From an uncultured Lachnospiraceae bacterium (GTDB lineage Bacteria > Bacillota_A > Clostridia > Lachnospirales > Lachnospiraceae), in contig CAJLNC010000067.1 of assembly GCA_905207905.1 (NCBI GenBank), positions 1 through 13,381 of the forward strand: 13,381 bases of DNA, read 5' to 3'. This document shows positions 1-6,225 of the stretch, piece by piece; the stretch's first letter is position 1, and every line of letters starts with the position of its first letter. Position numbers and translations under genes: made by a program. Below the pieces are notes generated by a model that worked only from the letters and a program-made list of their open reading frames with translations, ran no database searches and was not told the DNA's origin.

Positions 1-56
1 TAAGGCGCTCAGAACTAGTAATGTATTTTCAATCCATATATTGGCAAACAATGTTT
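1..56. other. sequence of unknown origin that truncates the HAD gene
   Basis: Up to about position 57 the minus-strand reading follows a normal HAD phosphatase. It then changes to residues that do not continue the family fold and stops at position 15. The 56 bases to the left therefore look like the edge of an insertion, deletion or rearrangement. One minus-strand frame stays open through them (reading KTLFANIWIENTLLVLSAL), which could be part of a membrane protein, but I do not recognise it. No terminal inverted repeat or transposase is visible in so short a stretch. Confidence 0.4.
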
Positions 57-431
57 TGCCGCATACACCAAATACTTTTTATTATATAGAAGTTCCAGCG
101 CCTCCTGAATACCTTCCACCGGACAGATTTCCTCCGTCAGACTTTGCTGAAAAACGCTTTGAAACGTTTCCGCCTTTTCCGGGCTTCCAAGAATCTTCAT
201 CACTTCCCTGCTCCGTTTTTCCAATACTTCCTGAATATTTAGCGCTCCCTGCTTCTGCAGCGTCCAAAGCGCTTCATCCACAAAACGAAAGACTGTCAAT
301 GTTTCTTTTGAAAAACAAATTCCACAGGCCGCAAATGCCTGTTTCAGGGCACCTTCACTGCACTTTTCAAAATCAAAAATTGTATCGTCAATATCCAAGA
401 ATACAGCTCTGTAATCCCAACTTGCTTTCAT
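15..431 (-). pseudogene. truncated HAD-superfamily hydrolase (YjjG-like nucleotidase)
   Basis: The first ~125 residues resemble the N-terminal half of the YjjG/noncanonical pyrimidine nucleotidase branch of the HAD superfamily, soluble phosphatases that remove phosphate from small metabolites. Motif I is seen as FLDIDDT (residues 11-17, with D13 and D15 the expected nucleophile and acid/base), followed by a helical cap region. Family members are about 230 residues; this frame stops at 138. After KKYLVYAA (ending at residue 125) the expected motif II (Ser/Thr-Asn-Gly), motif III lysine and motif IV acidic residues are missing, replaced by an unrelated 13-residue tail. A good AAAGGAGG site lies just before the ATG at 431. 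It follows the GNAT gene by 58 bp and is probably co-transcribed with it. I infer that it is inactive. Confidence 0.75.
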
Positions 432-489
432 CTTCCATCCTCCTTTATCATTTTTCCCCTCAGATTTTATACGCAGGCGTTATTTCAAC

Positions 490-939
490 TTACCGTTTCT
501 TTTCCATCACATAATTCGTAAGAAAAACTCCCTGCCGTTCTACCTGTTGTTCTTTCACAACCCCATACCCTCTCTTTTCAAAAAAAGGCCTTGCCGTAAT
601 GGATGCATGCGTAACAATATTTTCCGAAACCGCCTGTTCTAATTCATCGCAGATTGCTGTTCCAATCCCTTTTCTTTGATAATCCGCATGCACATACAGG
701 CGATCAAGATAACCCGTTTTATCTATATCGCCGAATCCTACAATCCCCCCTTGCTCCACTGCCACAACACTGAAGTGCTCTCGAAGCGACTGGTTCCATT
801 TCTCCAGATCTGCCTTTCCGCTTGCCCATACCTTCAACTGCTCTTCTGTATAATCCCTTGCATTCACCTTATGAACCGTGTGATAAAACAGTTCTGTTAT
901 TTCTCTGCAGTCTGACTGCTGGTATCTTCTAATCTTCAT
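490..939 (-). CDS. GNAT-family N-acetyltransferase (YafP-like)
   Basis: A 149-residue cytoplasmic acetyltransferase of the GNAT fold, which moves an acetyl group from acetyl-CoA to an amine; the substrate is unknown. The N-terminus MKIRRYQQSD, the TVHKVNARDYT segment (21-31), GYLDRLYVHADYQRKGIGTA (77-96, with the acetyl-CoA pyrophosphate loop QRKGIG at 88-93) and the C-terminal ASITARPFFEKRGY (112-125) fit the YafP-like group. I chose the ATG at 939 because AAAGGA sits 8 nt before it; an in-frame ATG at 960 has no comparable site. Length is normal for a single-domain GNAT. It is the first gene of a two-gene unit with the broken HAD gene. No convincing promoter hexamers are seen upstream in 940-1034. 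Confidence 0.85.
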   Translation of the reverse strand: MKIRRYQQSDCREITELFYHTVHKVNARDYTEEQLKVWASGKADLEKWNQSLREHFSVVAVEQGGIVGFGDIDKTGYLDRLYVHADYQRKGIGTAICDELEQAVSENIVTHASITARPFFEKRGYGVVKEQQVERQGVFLTNYVMEKKR

Positions 940-1034
940 TTTCTCAATCCTTTCAAACATTCTTTTTGTAAATCCCGAATCCGTTTTTATCCAACATTCT
1001 TTTTCTTAAATTCTGATTTTGTTCTCATCAAATA

Positions 1035-1163
1035 TTAGCATCCGTGTACAGGGGGCAATACGCCTCAAGCCATGAGATTTGCTAAATTTTCTGCGTTGTC
1101 CTCAATCAGCGTATGTCCAATACGCTTCTATCGTCCGTATTGTCTCTTGTACACGGATGCTAA
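1035..1163. repeat. 129-bp palindromic (MITE/REP-like) element, copy 1
   Basis: The ends are a perfect 16-bp inverted repeat: TTAGCATCCGTGTACA (1035-1050) and TGTACACGGATGCTAA (1148-1163). Pairing continues inward for 12 more positions (1051-1062 with 1136-1147), with three G-T pairs, giving a 28-bp stem if transcribed as plus-strand RNA. The interior (1063-1135) has a smaller 7-bp hairpin, AGCGTAT/ATACGCT (1108-1114 and 1120-1126), and no credible ORF. The right end touches the broken 3' end of the fic remnant exactly. A related short copy lies at 6032-6073. No target-site duplication is evident. I infer a non-autonomous mobile or REP-type repeat. Confidence 0.75.
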
Positions 1164-1492
1164 CCTGACACAGGTTCAATCGTATCTGAGTGTATCAAAT
1201 TAGAAATAAGTTTAGAAGCGCCAGAACTTTTCAATTCAAGTAATTCCATTTGAAAAATACCGCTGTTGTTCTCGTATTTCCCTCTCCCAAAATATGGATT
1301 TGCCACAATCGTGAAATAAAAACTGCAAGATGATGGATAATTTCATCCACAGACAAATTTAGATGGTTTGAGTCCTTCTACCGCTTAAAGTCCGATTGCC
1401 GTACTCCAAGCATAACCTTTATAAGCTTTATCCGGTTCAGCCTCTCTCAAATATTCCTTAAATGGATCTTTCTCCGTATCCGCTGCCTCATT
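1163..1492 (-). pseudogene. decayed Fic-family (AMPylation domain) gene
   Basis: Three blocks of a Fic/DOC protein can be read on the minus strand. Block A (1492-1358) gives a Fic N-terminus with KDPFKEYLREAEPDK, KGYAWSTAIGL, then a TAA at 1385-1387 where relatives have Gln, then AVEGLKPSK. Block B (1356-1252, shifted frame) gives LSVDEIIHHLAVFISRLW followed by the catalytic motif HILGEGNTRTTAVFF (normal HxFxEGNxR). Block C (~1247-1163, back in the block A frame) gives a winged-helix C-terminus, LKSSGASKLISNLI and IEPVSG. Intact relatives are about 300 residues or more. Two internal deletions, at ~1357-1360 and ~1250, removed most of the protein, and the expected last residues after IEPVSG are replaced by the palindromic element. 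The motif loops survive but no functional enzyme can be made. Confidence 0.85.
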
Positions 1493-1508
1493 TCATAGTC
1501 TTATAATT

Positions 1509-1732
1509 TCATTTTTCTAAAAATGGGCAATCCCGTTTTAGGACTGCCCATTCATTCTCATTACTCCAAAATCCAACGGCTACGCCGTTACCGTGCTTCG
1601 CTCGTACTTGTTTTCCTGCTGACGCTCTAAATTATGTGTTTTTTCGCTCTGCACCATTTTCTGCCTCAAATGATGTAAGTTTGATGCAAATCGCCGTTTT
1701 TTCAGAAATTCATCAAATGAAGTACATCTCGG
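1509..1732 (-). other. coding-like debris between lysS and the fic remnant
   Basis: Two overlapping stop-free minus-strand frames lie here. One runs from 1732 to the TAG at 1580-1582 and reads TSFDEFLKKRRF early and ERQQENKYERSTVTA at its end; its only ATG (1657) has no clear ribosome binding site. The other runs from about 1624 to the TGA at 1509-1511 and reads KHGNGVAVGFWSNENEW then LKRDCPFLEK, with no start codon. A small hairpin, AACGGC/GCCGTT (1575-1589), sits in the overlap. I do not recognise a protein family and no start is supported. This looks like degraded coding sequence or a dispersed repeat that brings a terminator with it. Confidence 0.35.
1519..1552 (-). terminator. intrinsic terminator, probably of greA-lysS
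   Basis: On the minus strand AATGGGCAGTCC pairs with GGATTGCCCATT: 12 pairs, one of them a G-U that pairs only in this orientation, with a 7-nt loop and then TTTTT. It lies about 215 bp after the lysS stop, and no other T-tract hairpin is seen between them. It therefore probably ends the greA-lysS transcript and shields the fic remnant. Confidence 0.75.
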
Positions 1733-1765
1733 TTATAAAGTGAAACGGTACCTCGTTACATCATC

Positions 1766-3778
1766 TTAATACAGCTTTGCTCCTGCCGGAATCTTGTCAT
1801 CAAGGATGAGAACATTCAGTCCCTCTCTTCCTTCTACAAGATGCGTAGCGGAAATGATCATACCGCAGGAATCAATGCCCATCATCTTCCGGGGCGGAAG
1901 GTTTGTGATGGCAAGTAGGGTCTTTCCAACCAGTTCTTCCGGCTCATAGTAATCATGAATGCCGCTTAAAATCACACGGTCTTCGCCGCTTCCATCATTT
2001 AATACGAATTTCAGAAGCTTCTTAGATTTCGGAACTGCTTCACATTCTTTTACCTTTACAGCACGGAAGTCAGACTTGCTGAAGGTATCAAAGTCTACCA
2101 TATCTTCGAACAGAGGCTCTACCTCCACCTTGGAGAAATCGATCTCTGTATTTACCGAGACTGCTTCGTTCACAGAGGCTTCCTTGGTGCGCTCCTCCTC
2201 CGCTGAAACTGTCTGGCCTTCTTTGTGAGCCTGCACAGACTGGGCAGCATTATTCGCTTCGTTCTTAGCAGCGCCCAGCGTCTTCATGGTGGGGAACAGC
2301 AGCACGTCGCGAATGGCTGCGCTGTCTGTCAGCAGCATCACCATTCGGTCAATTCCAAAGCCGATACCGCCTGTGGGGGGCATACCGATCTCCAGTGCAT
2401 TCATGAAATCCTCGTCTGTCGTATTGGCTTCCTCATCTCCCTGAGCCAGAAGAGCCTCCTGAGCCTTGAACCGCTCTCGCTGGTCAATAGGATCGTTCAG
2501 CTCTGAGTAGGCGTTTGCCATCTCCCAGCCGTTCATAAAGAACTCAAAACGCTCCACATATTCCGGATTCTCCGGTTTCTTTTTGGTAAGTGGTGAAATC
2601 TCTATCGGGTGATCCATCACAAAGGTGGGCTGGATCAAATGCTCTTCTGCAAACTCCTCAAAGAACAGATTCAGGATATCTCCCTTCTTATGGCGCTCCT
2701 CATACTCCACATGATGCTCCTTGGCTACAGCTCTGGCTTCCTTCAGGGTATGGATCTCATTAAAATCCACCCCGGAATATTTCTTTACTGCATCGACCAT
2801 GGTAATTCGCTCAAAAGGCTTGCCCAGATCCATCTGAATCCCGTTGTAAACAATCTTCGTGGTGCCCAGCACTGCCTGAGCCACATAGCGGTACAGGTTT
2901 TCCGTCAGATCCATCATGCCGTGATAATCCGTATAAGCCTGATACAGCTCCATCAAAGTAAACTCCGGATTATGTCTGGTATCCAGACCTTCATTTCGGA
3001 ACACTCGGCCAATCTCATAAACACGCTCCAGGCCGCCTACGATCAGTCTCTTCAAATAAAGTTCCAGAGAAATGCGCAGTTTTAAATCCTCATTCAAAGC
3101 ATTAAAATGAGTCTCAAAGGGTCTGGCTGCTGCTCCGCCTGCATTGGCCACCAGCATGGGGGTCTCCACCTCCATAAAACCTTCCCCGGCCAGGTAGGTA
3201 CGGATAGCGGAAATAATCTTGGAACGCTTGATGAATGTATCCTTCACCTCCGGATTCATGATCAGATCCACATAGCGCTGACGATAGCGCAGATCTGTGT
3301 TGGTCAGTCCGTGAAATTTCTCCGGGAGAATCTGCAGACTCTTGGACAGCAGGGTGATTCTGGACGCATGAATGGAGATCTCCCCGGTCTTGGTCCTGAA
3401 TACCTGGCCCTCCAGTCCGATCACATCACCGATATCCAATTTCTTGAAAGCCTTGTACTCCTCCTCGCCAATGCTGTCTCTTGCTACATAGGACTGGATA
3501 TTTCCCTTCAGATCCTGGATATTGCAGAAGGATGCCTTTCCCATCACGCGCTTGGACATCATACGGCCTGCCAGAGAGACGGTCTTTCCCTCCAGCTCCT
3601 CAAACTGATCCTTTACCTCCTGGCTGTGGTGCGTCACATCATACTTGGTAATCACAAAGGGATCTTTTCCATTTTCCTGCAGTTCTGCCAGTTTTTCTCT
3701 TCTGATCTTTAACAGCTGATTCTCATCCTGAGGCTGCTGATTCTTCTGCTGCGGCTTTGTGTTCTTTTCTTCTCCCAC
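1766..3778 (-). CDS. lysS: lysyl-tRNA synthetase, class II, with C-terminal tRNA-binding domain
   Basis: Charges tRNA-Lys with lysine in the cytoplasm. The GTG at 3778 is chosen because AAGGAG (3787-3792) lies 8 nt upstream; the open frame extends 20 codons further without a site. It gives 670 residues. After a Gln/Lys-rich leader come the OB-fold anticodon-binding domain (~65-145), class II motif 2 with [14 protein letters not shown] (260-273) and motif 3 [14 protein letters not shown] (470-483). The usual LysRS ends near residue 500. Here a Glu/Ala-rich linker (~505-550) leads to a second OB fold (~562-670, with [20 protein letters not shown] and [14 protein letters not shown]) of the EMAPII/Trbp111 tRNA-binding type seen at the C-terminus of many MetRS. 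It follows greA by 60 bp with no promoter between them. The lysine-tRNA ligase assignment is near certain; the role of the extra domain is inferred. Confidence 0.97.
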   Translation of the reverse strand: MGEEKNTKPQQKNQQPQDENQLLKIRREKLAELQENGKDPFVITKYDVTHHSQEVKDQFEELEGKTVSLAGRMMSKRVMGKASFCNIQDLKGNIQSYVARDSIGEEEYKAFKKLDIGDVIGLEGQVFRTKTGEISIHASRITLLSKSLQILPEKFHGLTNTDLRYRQRYVDLIMNPEVKDTFIKRSKIISAIRTYLAGEGFMEVETPMLVANAGGAAARPFETHFNALNEDLKLRISLELYLKRLIVGGLERVYEIGRVFRNEGLDTRHNPEFTLMELYQAYTDYHGMMDLTENLYRYVAQAVLGTTKIVYNGIQMDLGKPFERITMVDAVKKYSGVDFNEIHTLKEARAVAKEHHVEYEERHKKGDILNLFFEEFAEEHLIQPTFVMDHPIEISPLTKKKPENPEYVERFEFFMNGWEMANAYSELNDPIDQRERFKAQEALLAQGDEEANTTDEDFMNALEIGMPPTGGIGFGIDRMVMLLTDSAAIRDVLLFPTMKTLGAAKNEANNAAQSVQAHKEGQTVSAEEERTKEASVNEAVSVNTEIDFSKVEVEPLFEDMVDFDTFSKSDFRAVKVKECEAVPKSKKLLKFVLNDGSGEDRVILSGIHDYYEPEELVGKTLLAITNLPPRKMMGIDSCGMIISATHLVEGREGLNVLILDDKIPAGAKLY

Positions 3779-3838
3779 TTTCTTCACTCCTTCTAATAAT
3801 CTGTAGTTCTTCCCATCAACCGGGATGATCTTCTGCAC

Positions 3839-4321
3839 TTAAACGGAACGCTGAATATTCAAAATCTTATACTGGAATTCTCCTGCCTGAGTCTCTACAT
3901 TCACCACAGCTCCCACGCCTTTTCCCATAAGAGCCTTACCCACCGGAGATTCGTTGGAAATCTTTCCTTTCAGGCTGTTGGCCTCAGAGGAACCCACAAT
4001 GCGGAATTCAATCTCCTCGTCGTATTCCACATCCAGCACAGATACGGTGCACCCTACATTGATCTTGTCAACGTCTACTTCATCCTCTACCACAACTTCT
4101 GCATTCTTCAGAAGTTTCTCGATCTCCTCAATACGGGCCTCAATATCTCTCTGCTCATCCTTGGCTGCATCGTACTCTGCATTCTCCGATAAATCTCCCT
4201 GCTCTCTGGCCTCTTTGATTTTCTCTGCCACTTCTTTTCTCTTTACCACTTTTAAATCGTGAAGCTCATCCTCCAGGGCCTTCAGACCTTCATAGGTCAT
4301 TAAATTTTTCTTTACCTCCAT
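3839..4321 (-). CDS. greA: transcription elongation factor GreA
   Basis: A 160-residue GreA of normal length. It enters the secondary channel of backtracked RNA polymerase and stimulates cleavage of the nascent RNA 3' end. The N-terminal antiparallel coiled coil (~12-77) carries the acidic tip GDLSENAEYDAAKDEQ (42-57), with D43 and E46 the residues expected to coordinate catalytic magnesium. The C-terminal FKBP-like domain has ISNESPVGKALMG (121-133). The ATG at 4321 has AGGAG close by (2 nt) and AAGGTG at a better distance (8 nt). An internal ATG at codon 8 is a poorer choice. It is the first gene after the promoter at 4482-4510 and is co-transcribed with lysS, so the RNA polymerase rescue factor and a tRNA synthetase are made together. 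Confidence 0.96.
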   Translation of the reverse strand: MEVKKNLMTYEGLKALEDELHDLKVVKRKEVAEKIKEAREQGDLSENAEYDAAKDEQRDIEARIEEIEKLLKNAEVVVEDEVDVDKINVGCTVSVLDVEYDEEIEFRIVGSSEANSLKGKISNESPVGKALMGKGVGAVVNVETQAGEFQYKILNIQRSV

Positions 4322-4418
4322 GTCTCCTACACCTTTCCTTCCAAGCTTTCTTTACATATTTTTGCTATTTTATAAACTTTTTTCAATTTTCTTTTGGGCT
4401 CTTTCAGCCGCACAAATG

Positions 4419-4444
4419 TGACGGTGTCCAAACTCACACCGTCA
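4419..4444 (-). promoter_or_regulatory. 9-bp perfect hairpin in the greA leader
   Basis: TGACGGTGT (4419-4427) and ACACCGTCA (4436-4444) form a perfect 9-bp stem with an 8-nt loop. It starts about 30 nt downstream of the expected start site of the 4482-4510 promoter and about 100 nt before greA. No T-tract follows on either strand, so it is not a standard intrinsic terminator. It may stabilise the 5' end or be a protein-binding palindrome. Confidence 0.5.
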
Positions 4445-4448
4445 GCAG

Positions 4449-4478
4449 ATCGTATCTAATATTCTCCAATATAGTCAA
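4449..4478 (-). promoter_or_regulatory. possible second greA promoter
   Basis: On the minus strand TTGACT (4473-4478) and TACGAT (4449-4454) are separated by 18 bp. It lies just downstream of the stronger promoter, so it could be a second start for greA-lysS or chance similarity in AT-rich DNA. Confidence 0.35.
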
Positions 4479-4481
4479 AGT

Positions 4482-4510
4482 ATTATAGCCTAAAGAACCA
4501 TCTTTGTCAA
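4482..4510 (-). promoter_or_regulatory. consensus sigma-A promoter for greA-lysS
   Basis: TTGACA (4505-4510), exactly 17 bp, then TATAAT (4482-4487), all on the minus strand: a full consensus match. The -35 box is made from the last codons of dusB (Leu-Thr-Lys) and the -10 box begins 2 bp past the dusB stop. The expected start near 4475 leaves a leader of about 150 nt before greA. Strong constitutive expression of greA-lysS, independent of dusB, is inferred. Confidence 0.85.
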
Positions 4511-5446
4511 GAGCTCTTCCAGCTCCTCCACCGTCTCCAGCTCATTCATTTTTCCCCGCAGCTTTGCTGAATGAGGGAAGCCTGCGGTGTACCAGGCAAT
4601 GTGCTTGCGCATTTCCCGGATTCCGGTGTAATCTCCCTTGTACTCCAACTGCATCTTCGCATGGCGCAGCATCATCTCTTTTACTTCCTCCAAGGAAGGT
4701 TTACCCGGATCCTGTCCGGTTTCTAAATAGGTCTGGATTCTTCGGAAGATCCACGGATTTCCTCTGGATGCCCGTCCCACCATAAGGCCGTCGCAGCCGG
4801 TCTGCTCCAGCATCGCCCTGGCCTGCTTAGGCGAATCAATATCTCCATTGCCGATCACCGGAATAGACACCGCCTCCTTTACCTGGCGAATGATATCCCA
4901 GTCTGCCCTTCCGGAATAATACTGCTCTCTGGTACGCCCGTGAACTGCCACCGCTGCTGCTCCACATCCCTCCGCAATTTTGGCAATCTCAACCGCATTC
5001 ACATGCTCTTCATCAAATCCCTTGCGTATCTTTACGGTCACAGGCTTGTCTATGGCCTTTACCGCGCTGGTAACGATCTGTTCCACCAGTTTCGGATTTT
5101 TCATCAGCGCAGAACCCTCCCCATTCCCTGCAACCTTTGGCACCGGACAGCCCATGTTGATATCCAGAATATCGAAAGGCCTATCTTCAATATATGAGGC
5201 CGCCCGGGCAATTATGTCCGGCTCTGACCCAAACAGCTGCAAAGATACGGGATTTTCTCCCGGAGCAATGGTAAGAAGTGCCTCTGTATTTTTGTTCCGA
5301 TACGTAATCGCCTTTGCGCTGACCATTTCCATGCACAAAAGCCCTGCTCCCTGCTCTTTGCAGAGCAAACGAAATGGCAGGTCTGTCACTCCTGCCATGG
5401 GCGCCAGGATTAAATTGTTAGGAATTGAAACATTTCCGATCTTCAT
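4490..5446 (-). CDS. dusB: tRNA-dihydrouridine synthase B
   Basis: FMN- and NADPH-dependent enzyme that reduces specific uridines in the tRNA D-loop to dihydrouridine. At 318 residues it has the normal family length. The N-terminal TIM barrel shows LAPMAGVTDLPFR (14-26), the catalytic loop NMGCPVPKV (97-105, with C100 the expected proton donor), TVKIRKGF (137-144), VHGRTREQYYSG (168-179) and the FMN-phosphate site GNGDI (199-203) with VGRASRGNPWIF (223-234). A helical tRNA-binding domain follows from ~245, with GIREMRKHIAWY. The ATG at 5446 has an AGGA site upstream. Last gene of the run that starts at argF; the greA promoter overlaps its 3' end. The DusB subtype is assigned by overall likeness to DusB/YacF. 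Confidence 0.95.
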   Translation of the reverse strand: MKIGNVSIPNNLILAPMAGVTDLPFRLLCKEQGAGLLCMEMVSAKAITYRNKNTEALLTIAPGENPVSLQLFGSEPDIIARAASYIEDRPFDILDINMGCPVPKVAGNGEGSALMKNPKLVEQIVTSAVKAIDKPVTVKIRKGFDEEHVNAVEIAKIAEGCGAAAVAVHGRTREQYYSGRADWDIIRQVKEAVSIPVIGNGDIDSPKQARAMLEQTGCDGLMVGRASRGNPWIFRRIQTYLETGQDPGKPSLEEVKEMMLRHAKMQLEYKGDYTGIREMRKHIAWYTAGFPHSAKLRGKMNELETVEELEELLTKMVL

Positions 5447-5616
5447 ATACGTTCCTGTCTATACTTTACTTTCCTTATATTTATATTGCTTTATTTGTAT
5501 ATTCTTACTTTTTATATCGATTGCTTAATTGGCGTATCCCTGTTTATACTGCTTCTTCTTTGTGCTTTTGTACTATTTTGTTTCCGCCTTATCCAGTTTT
5601 TTCCGGTGCTGTTTCC

Positions 5617-5630
5617 CGGCGGATCCGCCG
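5617..5630. repeat. 14-bp perfect GC-rich palindrome between the DUF6145-like gene and dusB
   Basis: CGGCGGATCCGCCG is a perfect palindrome 12 bp downstream of the DUF6145-like stop codon, in a 196-bp gap that otherwise becomes very AT-rich towards dusB. As RNA it would form only a 5-bp stem with a GATC loop and has no T-tract, so it is not a convincing terminator. The AT-rich part (5447-5560) may hold a dusB promoter, but I see no clear hexamer pair. Confidence 0.4.
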
Positions 5631-5642
5631 CAGACGCTTTGC

Positions 5643-6005
5643 TTAAGCCTCCTCCAGGGGAGTGCCCAGAATTACCACCTTATAAAATAATTCCAGGGAG
5701 CGCAGCAGCTCCCGCCTGTTTTTCTGTATCTCTTTGATCATCAAAGCTGCGCCGATCTCATCGTAATTATAATCCGAATCCTTGGCCTCTGTACGAAATT
5801 TCAGTGTTCCTTTCCCGTCAAATTCCATCATGAAAATGCCGCCGATCTCACTGGTAAACAGCACGCTGATGATCCGCAGCTCCTTTCTGATATCCTCCGG
5901 CAATTTCGAAAACATAGGGTTCAGATAATATTTTTCTTCATAGGCACTGGCTGCACACAGCACCCTGTTCTCTGTATTTTCCTTTTTTTCTTTCTGTGCA
6001 CCCAT
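5643..6005 (-). CDS. DUF6145-like conserved hypothetical protein
   Basis: A 120-residue soluble protein with no signal peptide or membrane segment. The ATG at 6005 is preceded by AAGGAG with 6 nt spacing; the open frame reaches 6035 but that start is unsupported. A charged N-terminus (KEKKENTEN) is followed by a compact domain with CAASAYEEKYYLNPMFSKLP (~19-38), LRIISVLFTSEIGGIFMMEF (~43-62) and YNYDEIGAALMIKEIQKNR. I recognise it only as resembling the DUF6145 family of Lachnospiraceae; no catalytic motif is visible and the function is unknown. It lies between birA and dusB on the same strand, with palindromic element copy 2 just upstream of its ribosome binding site. Confidence 0.7.
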   Translation of the reverse strand: MGAQKEKKENTENRVLCAASAYEEKYYLNPMFSKLPEDIRKELRIISVLFTSEIGGIFMMEFDGKGTLKFRTEAKDSDYNYDEIGAALMIKEIQKNRRELLRSLELFYKVVILGTPLEEA

Positions 6006-6031
6006 ATCCTGCTCCTTCTTCTCTTCTGTTC

Positions 6032-6073
6032 GCATCCGTGTACATGGGACGTATTGCCCTTGTACATGGATGC
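6032..6073. repeat. 42-bp palindromic element, short copy 2
   Basis: GCATCCGTGTACA (6032-6044) pairs with TGTACATGGATGC (6061-6073) over 13 positions with one G-T pair; after a T-T mismatch GGG pairs with CCC. The outer arms match those of the 1035-1163 element, and CGTATTG plus the following bases match the inner side of that element's right arm. Copy 2 is therefore the same element without most of its interior. It lies about 16 bp upstream of the ribosome binding site of the DUF6145-like gene, inside the presumed birA-dusB transcript. The rest of the 6074-6225 gap shows no promoter or gene I can support. Confidence 0.75.
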
Positions 6074-6225
6074 TAGCTCCTATCTTACTCTATACTTTCT
6101 AAGCTTCTTTCGGCTACTCCGGGACTTATGCTTTAAATGATCTCTTCTATGCCCTAACCGTCTTATTTTCCGGCTGACCGCCTCTTTGCGCTGCCTTTCA
6201 TCTGCCTGGTTGCCCGGCCGACTTT

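Noticed and set aside
1021..1200. CRISPR or integron attC site suggested by the palindromic element
   Set aside because: There is no spacer-repeat array, no cas gene or integrase, and only two copies of different length 5 kb apart.
3107..3712. A 201-codon plus-strand open frame opposite lysS
   Set aside because: It lies wholly inside the lysS coding sequence in antisense, has no family likeness, and its length is explained by lysS codon bias.
5617..5630. GC-rich palindrome as a terminator for the DUF6145-like gene
   Set aside because: There is no T-tract on either strand and the stem is only 5 bp once a loop is allowed.
6074..6225. A stop-free, very basic minus-strand frame just after birA (with KIRRLGHRRDHLKHK and SRKKLRK) that could be a small gene or frameshift tail
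   Set aside because: It has no ATG, GTG or TTG start in the gap and no ribosome binding site, and no slippery sequence is seen at the end of birA.
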